Positions 15,158 to 23,608 of a stretch of 38,472 bases of DNA are shown here, in pieces (positions within the stretch are counted from its first letter, which is position 1; each line of letters opens with the position of its first letter). Under the pieces are notes generated by a model, which had not been told where the DNA came from, ran no database searches, and was given only the letters and a program-made list of their open reading frames with translations. The stretch spans positions 1 through 38,472 of the IMG/VR virus record IMGVR_UViG_3300031784_000087; one strand, written 5' to 3'. The stretch is from a virus. Made by a program: the position numbers and the translations under genes.

Positions 15158-15955
15158 ATGTCTGATTGGATCGGTATATCGTCAGCACCAATATCGTCCG
15201 GTCCAATCTCCGGCGCGATGGTGGAGCCATTTGCCGTTACGGCAGCAGTTGGTGATGCACAAGGCTCCTGCACAGTCGAGGCAATTGGTGCTTCTAGGGT
15301 AGCTGCGGTTGGAGATGCTTCGGCAGAGGCTATCGTTTCAGGTGTTGGCCTTGCCTTATTCCAATCTGTCGCGTCTGCCTCTGGCTCTGCAATTGTATCT
15401 GGAGACGGGGCTAGTACATTTGCGGCCACAGGGGCGGCTACTGGAACAAGCACGGTCGTCGCTTACGGGAACGCAATCGCCGAGATCGTTGGCTCTGCCT
15501 CTGGCATCGCTGTGGTCACAGGTATTGGCGCAAGCACCTTTGCCGGTGTCGGCGCAGCGTCTGGAACCTCAACAGCTTCCGCCGATGGGGCAAGCATTGA
15601 CGTTGTTTCTGGGACTGGATCAGCAACAGGGGCGGCAGCAGTTGCTGGCATTCTGACAGCTACGGGAACTTTTGTCGGGGCGTCTGTTGGAACATCTGAA
15701 GCTATAGGTATACTTCGGGCTACGGCTGCCTTTGCTGGAACGGCAGATGGTTTTGCTGTAGTATCCGGTGTCATAAAGAATGTCGGGTGGACGCCAGAGC
15801 CGGTCGATCCAGATATTTGGGTTCAGCAGCCAGTTGCAGAGGACACTTGGTCCCCGCAGAGCCTGACCTCAAATAGTTGGGCTGAAGAAGCGGTTGGAAG
15901 CGATACTTGGGTTCCGCAGAGTGTTCAATCTTCAAACTGGCAAAGAGCCGCTTAG
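15158..15955 (+). CDS. Repeat protein: Ala/Gly/Ser repeats plus six-Trp decapeptide array (265 aa)
   Basis: Residues about 20-205 are imperfect Ala/Gly/Ser/Val repeats of roughly 18-22 residues (GDASAEAIVSGVG, GSASGIAVVTGIG, GAASGTSTASADG), likely a repetitive beta structure or fibre shaft. The last 55 residues hold Trp at 211, 221, 231, 241, 251 and 261, exactly 10 residues apart (W-x-P-Q-S-V-like units). Start ATG 15158 has TTAGGGA upstream. It sits between two fibre genes, so a structural tail role is likely. No enzyme motif is seen. Confidence 0.75.
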   Translation: MSDWIGISSAPISSGPISGAMVEPFAVTAAVGDAQGSCTVEAIGASRVAAVGDASAEAIVSGVGLALFQSVASASGSAIVSGDGASTFAATGAATGTSTVVAYGNAIAEIVGSASGIAVVTGIGASTFAGVGAASGTSTASADGASIDVVSGTGSATGAAAVAGILTATGTFVGASVGTSEAIGILRATAAFAGTADGFAVVSGVIKNVGWTPEPVDPDIWVQQPVAEDTWSPQSLTSNSWAEEAVGSDTWVPQSVQSSNWQRAA

Positions 15956-15964
15956 GAGCCATAA

Positions 15965-17149
15965 ATGGCCGATTCATATACCCCAAACCTTAATCTCACG
16001 AAGCCAGAGGTTGGCGCTAGTCGCGATACGTGGGGCAGCAAGCTCAATACCGACATGGACACTATTGATGCCCTGTTTGCTGCGGCGGGAAGTGGTACGT
16101 CTGTCGGCCTGAATGTTGGCGCTGGTAAAACTCTTACCATTGCGGGGACACTGACCGCCACTGGGACGATCACGGCTACTGCCGCTGCTGTAAATCTTGG
16201 CGCTGGCAATACATCGATCAAGGACGGAACTGACGCAACGAAGATTGCCAAGTTTAGCGCCGCTTCGATCACGACTGCGACAACTCGCACCTACACGCTG
16301 CCGGATGCCAATACTACGCTTGTCGGAACGGACGCTACGCAGACCCTGACCAATAAGACGCTGACGAACCCGGCCATCAATGGCTTCACGGGAGATACGG
16401 CTGTCATCAATATTGGTTCTGGTCAGGTTTATAAAGATGTGAGTGGCAACGTCGCTATCGGCACTGCCACCATCCCCGCCGGTGCAAAGTTCACTGTTGT
16501 AGGCGATCAGTTCCTCCGCACGGGTGGCGCTCTTTTCCACTTTAACTCTGACAACAGCGCGTCTTGGAAAACATACAACTCCTCCGGGGTCTACGTTTTC
16601 TACAACACAGAGGCTCGACTTCAGTTTGGTGCATTGGGCCAGATTGGTATTGCGGGTGCTAACTACGGCACGGCGGGTCAGGTTCTGACTTCTGGGGGCT
16701 CTGGGGCTGCGCCTTCTTGGACCACAGCAGTTGCGGCAGATGGGTCTATCACCCCCGCAAAGATTTCGACCGGCGGTCCGTCTTGGGATGCTGCAGGGCT
16801 TTTGTCGTTCAACAGCGGATACGGCTCATCTGCGGTTGCGTACGGATGCCGTGCTTGGGTGAACTTCAACGGCACTGGAACTGTTGCTATTCGAGCATCT
16901 GGAAACGTCACAAGCATTACAGATAATGGTACAGGTGATTATACTGTAGACATTACAACTGATATGCCAGACGCCAATTATGCCATTGCTGTTTCAGGTG
17001 CTCAAGGTACTGACGAGACAAACAGAGGTCTTGGAGAGGTTATACCAGGCTTTATTACAGCATCATCTTTCAAGCTCCGCACTGGATATAATGTTGGTAG
17101 TCAGGCTGCCACTGATTATGCCATCGTTAATGCAATAGTTCTTCGTTAG
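15965..17149 (+). CDS. Tail fibre protein (394 aa)
   Basis: Residues 1-40 ([18 protein letters not shown] ... [17 protein letters not shown]) are the classic tail-attachment domain of short phage fibres. The middle is Thr/Ala/Gly-rich beta repeat ([32 protein letters not shown]). It shares the [20 protein letters not shown] module with the adhesin at 13613. The C-terminal 130 residues ([19 protein letters not shown] ... [10 protein letters not shown]) resemble a beta-sandwich receptor-binding tip. Two different fibres suggest two receptors or a branched tip. Confidence 0.82.
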   Translation: MADSYTPNLNLTKPEVGASRDTWGSKLNTDMDTIDALFAAAGSGTSVGLNVGAGKTLTIAGTLTATGTITATAAAVNLGAGNTSIKDGTDATKIAKFSAASITTATTRTYTLPDANTTLVGTDATQTLTNKTLTNPAINGFTGDTAVINIGSGQVYKDVSGNVAIGTATIPAGAKFTVVGDQFLRTGGALFHFNSDNSASWKTYNSSGVYVFYNTEARLQFGALGQIGIAGANYGTAGQVLTSGGSGAAPSWTTAVAADGSITPAKISTGGPSWDAAGLLSFNSGYGSSAVAYGCRAWVNFNGTGTVAIRASGNVTSITDNGTGDYTVDITTDMPDANYAIAVSGAQGTDETNRGLGEVIPGFITASSFKLRTGYNVGSQAATDYAIVNAIVLR

Positions 17150-17161
17150 GAGAAAAGGTAA

Positions 17162-17356
17162 ATGACCGATCAGCGTATTATCTATCAAAAAAATGATGGC
17201 GGCGTCGCTATCGTTATACCTGCGCCTGAATGCGGATTAACTATTGAAGAAATCGCAGCCAAAGTCGTTCCTGTTAGCAAACCATACAAGATCGTTGATG
17301 TCTCTGACATCCCTACTGACCGCACATTTCGCGATGCTTGGGAGTATGTGGAATGA
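17162..17356 (+). CDS. Small conserved phage protein after fibre (64 aa)
   Basis: ATG 17162 follows AGGAGAAAAGGTAA. Contains GLTIEEIAAKVVP and YKIVDVSDIPTDRTFRDAW, a pattern I associate with short proteins next to phage fibres. Its stop overlaps the next start (ATGA). It may assist fibre folding; not established. Confidence 0.65.
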   Translation: MTDQRIIYQKNDGGVAIVIPAPECGLTIEEIAAKVVPVSKPYKIVDVSDIPTDRTFRDAWEYVE

Positions 17357-17598
17357 TTACGATCAACATGGATAAGGCCCGCGAAATCCATAAAGACGCA
17401 ATGCGTCAGGCTCGCGCGCCTTTGTTCAAAGACCTTGATGTCGCCTACATGGTTGCGATTGAGCAAGGCTTGGATGCGGCAGCTATCGTCAGCAAGAAGC
17501 AAGAGCTTCGTGACGTTACTTCCGATCCAGCAATTGCTGCTGCTTCTACACCGGAGCAATTGAAGGCCGTTTGGCCATCTGTCCTCTCAGGCACGTAA
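17353..17598 (+). CDS. Small helical protein, possible tail-fibre assembly helper (81 aa)
   Basis: ATG 17353 overlaps the preceding stop. The sequence is helical: MDKAREIHKDAMRQARAPLF, LDVAYMVAIEQGLDAAAI, TSDPAIAAASTPEQLKAVWP. This resembles the C-terminal helical part of small tail assembly proteins (XkdW-like). Function inferred from neighbours only. Confidence 0.65.
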   Translation: MITINMDKAREIHKDAMRQARAPLFKDLDVAYMVAIEQGLDAAAIVSKKQELRDVTSDPAIAAASTPEQLKAVWPSVLSGT

Positions 17599-17613
17599 TA
17601 TACGAGCGGCGCG

Positions 17614-17847
17614 ATGGAAACCCAGACAATCATCAACATGGGTCTCGGCGTTATCCTGACGGTTGTAGGGTGGTTTGCTAGGCAGATATGGGAAACAACT
17701 CAGAACCTCCAGCGTGATCTTCACGATCTGGAGGTTAATCTCCCTACGAACTACGTGCAGAAATCCGACTACTCAGAAACGATGAAGCGGATTGAAGTCA
17801 TGTTTGAGCGTATTTTTGATCGTCTGGACCAGAAGGCTGACAGATAG
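17614..17847 (+). CDS. Membrane protein with coiled-coil tail, holin-like candidate (77 aa)
   Basis: Residues 6-24 (IINMGLGVILTVVGWFARQI) are one membrane segment. The rest is a charged helix (LQRDLHDLEVN ... MKRIEVMFERIFDRLDQKADR). This layout occurs in small phage lysis-cluster proteins. It lies two genes ahead of the endolysin, so it may be a holin or holin partner. There is no recognisable ribosome site close to ATG 17614 beyond ACGAGCGGCG. Confidence 0.6.
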   Translation: METQTIINMGLGVILTVVGWFARQIWETTQNLQRDLHDLEVNLPTNYVQKSDYSETMKRIEVMFERIFDRLDQKADR

Positions 17848-17855
17848 GAGAAATA

Positions 17856-18320
17856 GTGGACCCCTTAACTATTTTGGCAGTGGCGAAGGGGAGCTATGAG
17901 GCCATCAAGACAGGAATAAAACTCGGTAAAGAAGTGCAGGGAATGTTCAAGGACATTTCTTCACTTATGGATTCCGTAGGTAAGCTGACGCAAATTGCAG
18001 CAGACCCTCCAAAGCCAAAGCTGTTCGGAAAAGAGAGCGCCGAAAAGTTGGCTATGGACGCCTTTATGGCGAAGCGTGAAGTCGAGAAGATGTTTGCCGA
18101 AGCCAAGAACCTTTTCATATCAGAACAAGGTTTACAGGCTTGGGATTGGGTGATGGCCGAGACAACTCGGATCAAAAAAGAGCAAAAGGCAGCGGCTCTT
18201 GTTGCCCAGAAAGAAAGAGAAGAACAGATAGAGGAGATAAAGTTCTTCGGACTAATAGCAGCAATCCTCGTGTTCATCCTAGTGATGGGCGCAATTGGAA
18301 TAATGGTCATAGCGAGATAA
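17856..18320 (+). CDS. C-terminally anchored membrane protein (154 aa)
   Basis: GTG 17856 lies behind TAGGAGAAATA. The N-terminus (MDPLTILAVAKGSYEAIKTG) and the helical AMDAFMAKREVEKMFAEAKN match a protein conserved in many T7-like and marine podoviruses. A membrane segment lies at about 129-152 (FFGLIAAILVFILVMGAIGI). The family's role is unknown. Its place before the endolysin suggests a lysis or membrane function, possibly holin. Confidence 0.75.
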   Translation: MDPLTILAVAKGSYEAIKTGIKLGKEVQGMFKDISSLMDSVGKLTQIAADPPKPKLFGKESAEKLAMDAFMAKREVEKMFAEAKNLFISEQGLQAWDWVMAETTRIKKEQKAAALVAQKEREEQIEEIKFFGLIAAILVFILVMGAIGIMVIAR

Positions 18321-18322
18321 TC

Positions 18323-19120
18323 ATGGAAACCAGCCTTAAAGACGATCTGAAAGCACTTGGTCCTCGCGCTAAGGCTGATCTCCTCAAAAAGCTCGCAGAT
18401 GCAGCACCTGAAATCCTATCGCAATATGAGATAAACACAGCCCTCCGCGAATCGCACTTCTGGGCTCAGGCGGCTCATGAAACCGGCAACTTCCGTTTCA
18501 TGTTCGAGGTATGGGGTCCGACACCAGCGCAGGCTCGATACGAAGGCCGTAAAGACTTAGGCAATACCGAGGCGGGTGACGGGTTCAAGTATCGCGGTCG
18601 CGGCATCTTCCAACTTACTGGCCGCGCCAATTACAAGAAGTACGGGGACAGTCTTGGGATTGATCTGGTCGGAAATCCTGATCTCGCTGCCCAGCCGGAT
18701 GTGGCGCTCAAGATCGCATGTGAGTACTGGAAGTCGAGAAAGCTGAACGCGCTTGCCGACAAGGATGACTGCGTTGCCATCACCAAGAAGATCAATGGGG
18801 GACTGAACGGGATCGCTGACCGCAAGGCTTGCTTGGTCATTGCGAAGAAGATGTGGGCTGACAATTATGATGGACCGGCAGAACCTCCGAAAACGATGGC
18901 AACCAGTAAGCAAGGAAATGCGGCTCTGGTTACTGGCGCTCTTGGTGGTGTTGCGGCAGCTAAAGAGGTCGTTGCTCAGGTCCAAGAGGCGTCCGGCATC
19001 TTCGAGACGGCCTTGGGGCTTCTGAAGAACACCAACTTCCTGATGATGGCGGCTATCGTTCTTGCTGGTGCAGCGATCTGGTTCTGGCGCAAGAAGCACC
19101 TAGAGGAGAACGGGGTATGA
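18323..19120 (+). CDS. GH19 chitinase-type endolysin with C-terminal membrane anchor (265 aa)
   Basis: It cleaves cell-wall peptidoglycan. ATG 18323 is used. FWAQAAHETGNF holds the catalytic Glu (E53), and YRGRGIFQLTGRANY (90-104) is the GH19 substrate-cleft signature. The catalytic domain ends near 190. A linker and helical region lead to a membrane segment at about 239-256 (FLMMAAIVLAGAAIWFW) followed by Arg/Lys residues. A C-terminal anchor is unusual for an endolysin and would hold it to the inner membrane. Confidence 0.9.
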   Translation: METSLKDDLKALGPRAKADLLKKLADAAPEILSQYEINTALRESHFWAQAAHETGNFRFMFEVWGPTPAQARYEGRKDLGNTEAGDGFKYRGRGIFQLTGRANYKKYGDSLGIDLVGNPDLAAQPDVALKIACEYWKSRKLNALADKDDCVAITKKINGGLNGIADRKACLVIAKKMWADNYDGPAEPPKTMATSKQGNAALVTGALGGVAAAKEVVAQVQEASGIFETALGLLKNTNFLMMAAIVLAGAAIWFWRKKHLEENGV

Positions 19121-19347
19121 TACCTTTCCTGTTCACGCCCATTGGTCGATATATAGCTATAGCGGCCTTTGCCTTTGTGGTTCTGGCTGGTATTTATGTT
19201 AAAATCCGCTCAGAAGCCGTGTCGGAGTACAAAGCCGAGGCCACGCAGGAAATCTTGGAGAGAACCCAAAATGCGATCCGTGCTGGTGATAATGCCGCTA
19301 TTACTCCTGACCGGCTGCTCGAAAATGATGGGCATCGTAGAGACTAA
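19117..19347 (+). CDS. i-spanin-like protein, Rz analogue (76 aa)
   Basis: Start ATG 19117 overlaps the endolysin stop (ATGA). An N-terminal membrane segment at about 11-29 (YIAIAAFAFVVLAGIYV) is followed by a charged helix (SEAVSEYKAEATQEILERTQ). This fits an inner-membrane spanin that joins the outer-membrane lipoprotein encoded in the overlapping frame to disrupt the outer membrane at lysis. It is shorter than lambda Rz. Confidence 0.75.
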   Translation: MIPFLFTPIGRYIAIAAFAFVVLAGIYVKIRSEAVSEYKAEATQEILERTQNAIRAGDNAAITPDRLLENDGHRRD

Positions 19348-19468
19348 GCCTGCGGCCTGTACGGTCTGGAAAGACATCTCATGGTCAAAGTCGGATACGC
19401 CGCAGACCATTGTTGAGGTAAAAGTAAATAACGCGCGCCGAGAAGGCTTTTGCGAGGGTAATAAGTAA
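19271..19468 (+). CDS. o-spanin lipoprotein, Rz1 analogue (65 aa)
   Basis: ATG 19271 begins inside the Rz-like gene in another frame. The signal MRSVLVIMPLLLLTGC has a perfect lipobox (LLTG-C16), so Cys16 would be lipidated and the protein sorted to the outer membrane. The mature part contains CTVWKDISWSKSDTPQTI, seen in other phage Rz1-like proteins. The nested arrangement is diagnostic of spanin pairs. The gene ends at the first base of the next start. Confidence 0.82.
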   Translation: MRSVLVIMPLLLLTGCSKMMGIVETKPAACTVWKDISWSKSDTPQTIVEVKVNNARREGFCEGNK

Positions 19469-21432
19469 TGCCTTTGGCTCCTATGAACATCCCTCCTGGG
19501 GTCGTAAAGCCCGCAACTCCACTTCAGGTGAAGGGGCGTTTTTGGGATGCGAACCTGATCCGCTGGCGTTCTGGAAAGCTGCTTCCGGTTGGAGGCTGGC
19601 AGCGCATTACCAGTTCCCCTCTCGCCAGCACACCGAGGACGATCTTCACCTTCACAAGCACTGGTGGAACGCCTCTTGGCCTGATTGGGTGCGAGGACAA
19701 GCTCTTTGCCCTTCAGGGTTCCATTTACACGGACATAACACCGACTGGGTTTGTTGCGCCTGAAGATGATACTGTCGGCGGCTATGGAGCCTATGACTAC
19801 GGCGAGTTGCTGTATGGTCTCGACTTCGCGTCTGTAACCATCTCAACGGCTGTCAGAACGAGCAATGTCGTTACGATCACAACAGCCGAGAACCATAAGT
19901 TCATCACCGGGATGTCGGTTCTGATTGCCGGTGTCACGGATGCGAGCTTTGACGGTACATTTACGGTTACTGTAACAGGGCTCACAACCTTCACCTACGC
20001 CCAGACTGCAACCAATGCCTCCTCAAGTGGTGGTACGGCAGCATTGCCGGTGGCAGATCGTCGTCCCGAATCCTCTGCCTTCCTTCCCCCGTTCTCTTGG
20101 ACGATTGATAACTGGGGCGGTGAGATGCTTGCTGTCGCCTCCAGCGATGGCCGTCTTCTGCATTGGCAGGAGGGCGAGGGTCAGGCCACAGTTGTAGGTG
20201 TTGAGCCAATTACAACTATCGCCCGCGTTTCCAACATCGCTACAGTTACGACGACTTGGAACCATGGCTTCACAACTGGCAATGTGGTTATCATTACTGG
20301 TAACTCTGTCGGCTCTCTTAATGGCACGTACACGATTACCTCTGTGCCAAGCCTGACAACATTTACCTATGCCAACTCTGGAACCAATGCGACTGGAACC
20401 GGCGGCATTGCTTCAGCCCAGACTGCGGACTTGCCGCCGTCAAATAATCGTGCGGTCATTGTCACTCAAGAGCGCCACGCTGTTCTGATTGGCTCTGGTG
20501 GCAATTCCCGTCGTGTGGCATGGTCTTCGCGTGAGGACTATACGGACTGGGATTTTGCTGATCCAACCAATACGGCTGGTTATCTTGATCTGGACACATC
20601 CAGCAAGATCATCATGTGCGCTGCTGTCCGTGAGGGAACTCTCATCTGGACGCAGGATGAAGCATGGCTGATGCGCTATATTGGCTTGCCCTACATCTAC
20701 AGCATTGAGCGAATTGGCTTTGGCTGTGGGCTGATTGCTCCTCGCGCTTTTGCCACTACTGCTGGCCGCTGCATCTGGATGGGCAAGGAGAGCTTCTGGC
20801 TCTATGACGGCGGCGTCGTTCGTCCTCTGGCCTGCGATGTCGGCTCCAGTGTTTTTGATAATATCGACCCAGAATTTGGCCCGATCTACACGCACGGGTC
20901 TGAAAACAACATCTTCCCAGAGGTGTGGTTTTGGTATCCGTCGCCTGGCTCGTCTGTTCCAAACCTAAGCGTCTTCTACAACTACGCAGAAGGCTGGTGG
21001 GGTGTCGGTAACACAATGACCAGAACGGCCTGCCACGGGGCTGGGGTGTTTCCATATCCTATGGCCGCAGACGAGAACAATGAAATCTACTATCAGGAGA
21101 ACGGCTGGACGGCTGCTGGTGATCCTATTGAGACAGAACGCTATGCCGAGACTGGCGCTTTGAACATCCAGAGCGGCGGTACCTTGTCCCATCTGAAGCA
21201 GGCTATCACGGACAACGGCTATTCCTACGACAGCACCCAGATCACGGTTTATGCTTCCATGACGCCGCAGGGTACGGAATATACGTATGGCCCCTTCAAC
21301 CCTAGGTCTGATGGGTATATGGATATGAGGGTGACTGGGCGTGATTTCCGTATGCGGATTGCGTCTACTCAGGATGGTCCGTGGAGCATTGGCGAGACCA
21401 GAATTGACTTCCAAGGTGGAGGTGGACGATGA
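19468..21432 (+). CDS. Tail hub / DNA-stabilisation protein, P22 gp10-like (654 aa)
   Basis: Closes the portal channel and carries the tail needle and spikes. The N-terminus (PPGVVKPATPLQVKGRFWDA, LIRWRSGKLLPVGGWQR) and the propeller blades (VAWSSREDYTDWDFADP, GTLIWTQDEAWLMRYIG) are typical of this family. Two related inserted beta domains of about 70 residues lie at roughly 122-192 and 246-318. Each has the pattern TTxNHxFxTGxxVxI, GTxTxT and TTFTYA. The insertion makes the protein longer than P22 gp10. Confidence 0.85.
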   Translation: MPLAPMNIPPGVVKPATPLQVKGRFWDANLIRWRSGKLLPVGGWQRITSSPLASTPRTIFTFTSTGGTPLGLIGCEDKLFALQGSIYTDITPTGFVAPEDDTVGGYGAYDYGELLYGLDFASVTISTAVRTSNVVTITTAENHKFITGMSVLIAGVTDASFDGTFTVTVTGLTTFTYAQTATNASSSGGTAALPVADRRPESSAFLPPFSWTIDNWGGEMLAVASSDGRLLHWQEGEGQATVVGVEPITTIARVSNIATVTTTWNHGFTTGNVVIITGNSVGSLNGTYTITSVPSLTTFTYANSGTNATGTGGIASAQTADLPPSNNRAVIVTQERHAVLIGSGGNSRRVAWSSREDYTDWDFADPTNTAGYLDLDTSSKIIMCAAVREGTLIWTQDEAWLMRYIGLPYIYSIERIGFGCGLIAPRAFATTAGRCIWMGKESFWLYDGGVVRPLACDVGSSVFDNIDPEFGPIYTHGSENNIFPEVWFWYPSPGSSVPNLSVFYNYAEGWWGVGNTMTRTACHGAGVFPYPMAADENNEIYYQENGWTAAGDPIETERYAETGALNIQSGGTLSHLKQAITDNGYSYDSTQITVYASMTPQGTEYTYGPFNPRSDGYMDMRVTGRDFRMRIASTQDGPWSIGETRIDFQGGGGR

Positions 21433-21659
21433 GAGCGAACCTTCCTCCCCCTCCCCAGACTTATGACTCGTCCTACTTTCTTAGGGCTTTCTCCAGCTTG
21501 GACGGGTTATTGAGCTTTTCTGTCAGCAGAATTGAAGCAGTTGATGGTGTCCTGCTTCAATCGCCAGACGGTTCAGTGTATAAGTTAAGTGTAGATAATG
21601 CTGGAAACCTAACGACTACGGCGGTTCCACTTGGACAATCAGGAGCGCCTCCTTACTAA
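21429..21659 (+). CDS. Hypothetical small tail protein (76 aa)
   Basis: Start ATG 21429 overlaps the hub stop (ATGA). Pro-rich start (ANLPPPPQTYDSSYFLRAFS), then beta-rich (SVSRIEAVDGVLLQSPDGSV). Position suggests a small tail part. No family is recognised. Confidence 0.65.
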   Translation: MRANLPPPPQTYDSSYFLRAFSSLDGLLSFSVSRIEAVDGVLLQSPDGSVYKLSVDNAGNLTTTAVPLGQSGAPPY

Positions 21660-21984
21660 GCTCCGAAGGGCGCTGCGGGTTGGGGGAAACACACATGAGC
21701 TTGAAGACATTCTCTTCGGGCTTGAGACGGGAAAGATGCAGGCGTTTTGGAACGATGGGGCTCTTGTGGTCACAGAAATCGTTCAAGCGCCAGCTAAGAG
21801 ATACCTCAGTGTCTTTCTCGCTGCGGGGGACATGGATTCGGTGATGGCTTTGGACGAAAAGTTAAAAGCCTTTGCGAGTGAAAAAGGATGTGAGTTCGGT
21901 CGCGCTTTGGTCCGTCCCGGCTTTGAGAAAGCCCTCAAGGCTAAAGGCTGGAAACGCAAGATGATCGTCATGGAGTATGAATAA
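21631..21984 (+). CDS. GNAT-like conserved phage protein (117 aa)
   Basis: The likely start is TTG 21631, inside the previous gene (29-bp overlap); no better in-frame start is seen. The pattern NTHELEDILFGLETGKMQAF then RYLSVFLAAGDMDSVMALDE and FEKALKAKGWKRKMIVME resembles small GNAT-fold proteins common next to P22-like tail genes. The acetyl-CoA loop is weak, so it may be structural rather than enzymatic. Confidence 0.7.
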   Translation: MDNQERLLTKLRRALRVGGNTHELEDILFGLETGKMQAFWNDGALVVTEIVQAPAKRYLSVFLAAGDMDSVMALDEKLKAFASEKGCEFGRALVRPGFEKALKAKGWKRKMIVMEYE

Positions 21985-22928
21985 TGGGTGGCCAACCTTC
22001 AGCACAGACAATTACCAACAAGACCGAGCTTCCAAAGTGGCTTGAAGACGTTACTAAAAGCAATCTGGCTAAGGCTCAGGAGATTGCTGATCGGCCATAT
22101 GAAGCATATACGGGTCAGCTTACGTCTGGGTTTACGCCTGAGCAGTTGCAGGCATTTGGTATAATCCAGCAGGGCGTGGGGCAGGCGGCTCCGAACTTTG
22201 AAACGGCACAGAAGGCTGCTGCCGGTAGTGCCGCCTATACGCCTCAGAATGTTCAGGCTGGCAGTTTCCTTACTGGAGATATTTCCAGCTATATGAACCC
22301 GTATATTGCGAATGTTGAACAGAAGGCCATTGAGGCGTCTGGACGTTCGCTTGAGCAGGCCCGCAACCAGATTGCTGCCAATGCGGCGAAGGCTGGAGCT
22401 TTTGGCGGTTCTCGGCAGGGCATTGCTGAAGGCGTTGCTGCGGCTGAATCGGCTAGGGGTGTCGGAGAGCTTTCAGCCAAGCTGCGCGCACAGGGTTTTG
22501 ATACCGCTGCCGCACTTCAGTCTGGCGATTATGCTAGGGCTCTTCAGGCTTCTATGGCCAACCAGGCTGCTGGTCTTCAGGGTGCTGCGACCAACATCGC
22601 TGGTGCTACTGCATTGGGCAATCTTACTACTGCGGGGCAGGCGGCTCGTCAGCAGGAAGCGGCTCTCGTTGAGAATGTCGGCATGCAGAAGCAGGCAATG
22701 GCTCAGGCTGCGCTTGATGAGGCATATGCCAAGTTCCTTGAGAAAAAGAACTACCCAGTTGAAGGTCTTAACCTTCTCTTGTCTGCTACATCTGCTACGC
22801 CGTACGGTGGAACGCAGACGCAGACAAAGACGGGCGGTCCTGGTGGCAACAGCTTCCTGACGGGCCTCGGCGCTGTTGGCACTGGTGCTTCTGCGGCTCT
22901 GTCGATTGCTCAATTGGTGGCGATGTAA
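21984..22928 (+). CDS. Virion/ejection protein, Ala/Gln-rich (314 aa)
   Basis: ATG 21984 follows ATGGAGTATGAATA. The N-terminus (LPKWLEDVTKSNLAKAQEIA, PYEAYTGQLTSGFTPEQLQA) and YMNPYIANVEQKAIEASGR / AGAFGGSRQGIAEG match a protein family found in many podoviruses of aquatic bacteria. The middle is helical and rich in Ala/Gln. The C-terminus has a Gly-rich, membrane-active looking segment (FLTGLGAVGTGASAALSIA). It is probably ejected with the DNA. Confidence 0.72.
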   Translation: MGGQPSAQTITNKTELPKWLEDVTKSNLAKAQEIADRPYEAYTGQLTSGFTPEQLQAFGIIQQGVGQAAPNFETAQKAAAGSAAYTPQNVQAGSFLTGDISSYMNPYIANVEQKAIEASGRSLEQARNQIAANAAKAGAFGGSRQGIAEGVAAAESARGVGELSAKLRAQGFDTAAALQSGDYARALQASMANQAAGLQGAATNIAGATALGNLTTAGQAARQQEAALVENVGMQKQAMAQAALDEAYAKFLEKKNYPVEGLNLLLSATSATPYGGTQTQTKTGGPGGNSFLTGLGAVGTGASAALSIAQLVAM

Positions 22929-23608
22929 TGGATACGGCGCTTCTGTTCTCCGGCGGCAAAGACAGCCTCGCTTGCTTGTACCTCAATAAGCATCGCTGGG
23001 ATTCGATCTTTGTTGTCTGGCTGAACACGGGTGCTGTAGATGAGGCTACTTTTGAGTACATGATGAAGTGGAAGGAACGCCTTCCGCACTTCGTAGAACT
23101 CAAGTCTGACCAGCCTACCAATGTGCGTGAGTACGGGTGGCCCGTAGATGTTTTGCCGGTGAACAATACGCATCTCGGCAAGTTCATCACTGGGGAAGAA
23201 GGCCCGGTCATGCAGCCGTATCTGAATTGCTGCGCCTCGAATATCTGGTTCCCGCTGCATCATGGTCTGAAGTCTCTCGGCGTCACAAAGGCCATCAAGG
23301 GCCAGCGCAATGATGACGAGAAGAAGTCCACATCCCGTGATGGCGATACGCGCGACGGAATTACCTACGAGATGCCGATCCAAGATTGGACCGAAGCTGA
23401 TGTGTGGAAGTATCTAGAGCACATCGACGCAGACATAGCTCCCGGCTATCGCGCTGGTGAGAAGACTGGTCGTGATTGCTGGGACTGCACGGCCTATCTG
23501 TCCGACAACAAGAAGCGAATCGCAAACCTTCCTGAAGAAAAGAAGCAGGAAGTCCTTCGTCGTCTCGGCATCATCAAGGCTGCGATTGACGATCAGTGGA
23601 GAATGTAA
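22928..23608 (+). CDS. PAPS/APS reductase-like PP-loop protein (226 aa)
   Basis: LLFSGGKDSLACL (6-18) is the PP-loop of the PAPS-reductase/ATP-pyrophosphatase family. It also has a double Cys (CC at 101-102) and CWDC (184-187), the CC-x81-CxxC arrangement that holds a [4Fe-4S] cluster in assimilatory APS reductases. The usual catalytic ECGxH tail of those enzymes is absent; the protein ends KKAAIDDQWRM-like. So it may bind nucleotide and cluster but use other chemistry. It lies between virion proteins and overlaps both neighbours by 1 bp. Confidence 0.85.
   Translation: MDTALLFSGGKDSLACLYLNKHRWDSIFVVWLNTGAVDEATFEYMMKWKERLPHFVELKSDQPTNVREYGWPVDVLPVNNTHLGKFITGEEGPVMQPYLNCCASNIWFPLHHGLKSLGVTKAIKGQRNDDEKKSTSRDGDTRDGITYEMPIQDWTEADVWKYLEHIDADIAPGYRAGEKTGRDCWDCTAYLSDNKKRIANLPEEKKQEVLRRLGIIKAAIDDQWRM

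Noticed and set aside
19271-19347. Frameshift between the spanin genes
   Set aside because: The second gene has its own ATG, signal peptide and lipobox. Nested Rz/Rz1 pairs are normal.
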